Below, piece by piece: positions 4,992 through 5,485 of a stretch of 5,485 nucleotides of DNA. The stretch lies in contig CAMOZF010000139.1 in NCBI GenBank assembly GCA_946630765.1, positions 1 through 5,485 on the forward strand, read 5' to 3'. The notes beneath the pieces are model-generated. The model worked only from the letters and a program-made list of their open reading frames with translations. It had not been told where the DNA came from and searched no databases. The position numbers were made by a program, and so were the translations under genes. Each line of letters begins with the position of its first letter. Positions within the stretch are counted from its first letter, which is position 1. This DNA is from an uncultured Lachnospiraceae bacterium. Lineage in GTDB: Bacteria; Bacillota_A; Clostridia; Lachnospirales; Lachnospiraceae.

Positions 4992-5485
4992 ATGGCAAAA
5001 ATGTGGGCCGGCAGAACCGCCGGACTGACCGACAGCTTCGCGGATGAACTGAACAGCTCGATCGGAGTCGACTGCCGCATGTACCGGCAGGATATCCGGG
5101 GGAGCATCGCCCATGCGAAAATGCTGGCAAAGCAGGGCATTATCGCGGAGGAGGATGCGGATGCGATCATTGGCGGCCTTGAGGGAATCCTTGCGGATAT
5201 CGAGGAAGGAAAGCTGGAGATCGATATGAGCGCCGAGGATATCCACATGTTTGTGGAGGAGGTACTGACGAAAAGGATCGGAGAGCCCGGTAAGAAGCTT
5301 CATACCGCACGCTCGAGAAACGACCAGGTCGCTTTGGATGTGCGGCTGTATCTTCGGGACGAGATTCAGGAGATCACGGCGCTTCTTCGGGAGCTGATCG
5401 GGACCGTCTGCAGCCGCGCGGAAGCGTACAGGGATACGATCATGCCCGGCTATACGCATCTGCAGCGCGCCCAGCCGATCACCTT
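4992..5485 (+). CDS. argH: Argininosuccinate lyase, N-terminal part
   Basis: ArgH splits argininosuccinate into arginine and fumarate, the last step of arginine synthesis; it is a homotetramer of the fumarase/aspartase superfamily. The window holds the first 164 codons of a protein normally about 460 residues long; the rest is beyond the right edge, so this is a cut and not a broken gene. Visible family features: MWAGRTAGLTDSFADELNSS at 4-23 (the usual LWGGRF-like N-terminus), AEDIHM (81-86), the strongly conserved ARSRNDQV (106-113) and GYTHLQRAQPIT (153-164), which includes the substrate-binding/catalytic Thr-His. The mobile GSSxMP loop with the catalytic Ser is not in view. ATG 4992 is supported by AAGGAG at 4978-4983 with 8-nt spacing. 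It follows argG in the same direction, but a terminator and 464 nt of structured spacer separate them, which suggests its own promoter or read-through. Confidence 0.97.
   Translation, partial: MAKMWAGRTAGLTDSFADELNSSIGVDCRMYRQDIRGSIAHAKMLAKQGIIAEEDADAIIGGLEGILADIEEGKLEIDMSAEDIHMFVEEVLTKRIGEPGKKLHTARSRNDQVALDVRLYLRDEIQEITALLRELIGTVCSRAEAYRDTIMPGYTHLQRAQPIT

Overview
The window looks like a chromosomal stretch from a GC-rich member of the Bacillota, most likely class Clostridia (Lachnospiraceae-like). This rests on gene types and on AGGAGG-type ribosome binding sites, sigma-A-like promoters and a lone ECF S component; no rRNA or other marker fixes the taxon. All genes lie on the + strand. There are four complete genes, plus two cut by the window edges.

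Positions 1-3164 hold a tightly packed cluster: the 3' part of an M18 metal-dependent aminopeptidase, a Maf-type nucleotide pyrophosphatase, an ADP/ATP-dependent NAD(P)H-hydrate dehydratase (NnrD-like), and a six-helix ECF-transporter S-component-like membrane protein. Genes overlap or lie within 14 nt of each other, so they are probably co-transcribed from a promoter upstream of the window. Two of them (Maf, NnrD) are housekeeping enzymes that remove damaged or non-canonical nucleotides. The peptidase recycles peptides, and the membrane protein probably imports a vitamin-like compound.

Positions 3165-3300 contain a weak terminator-like hairpin followed directly by a near-consensus promoter (TTGACA, 16 nt, TACAAT) and a good ribosome binding site for argG (argininosuccinate synthase). 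argH (argininosuccinate lyase) starts at 4992 and runs off the right edge. Together ArgG and ArgH carry out the last two steps of arginine synthesis, from citrulline and aspartate to arginine and fumarate.

The 464 nt between argG and argH (4528-4991) is the unusual part. It contains no convincing gene. About 275 nt form a long imperfect inverted repeat centred near 4672, with a strong intrinsic terminator at its core. Next comes a GC-rich structured element, about 90 nt long, resembling a widespread intergenic repeat that begins GTCATCC-GAGCG and ends GAAGGATC. Last is a dyad-symmetric segment around a TTGACA hexamer just ahead of argH. I found no clear new defence, mobile or CRISPR system. 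The structured spacer is the part most worth a second look.
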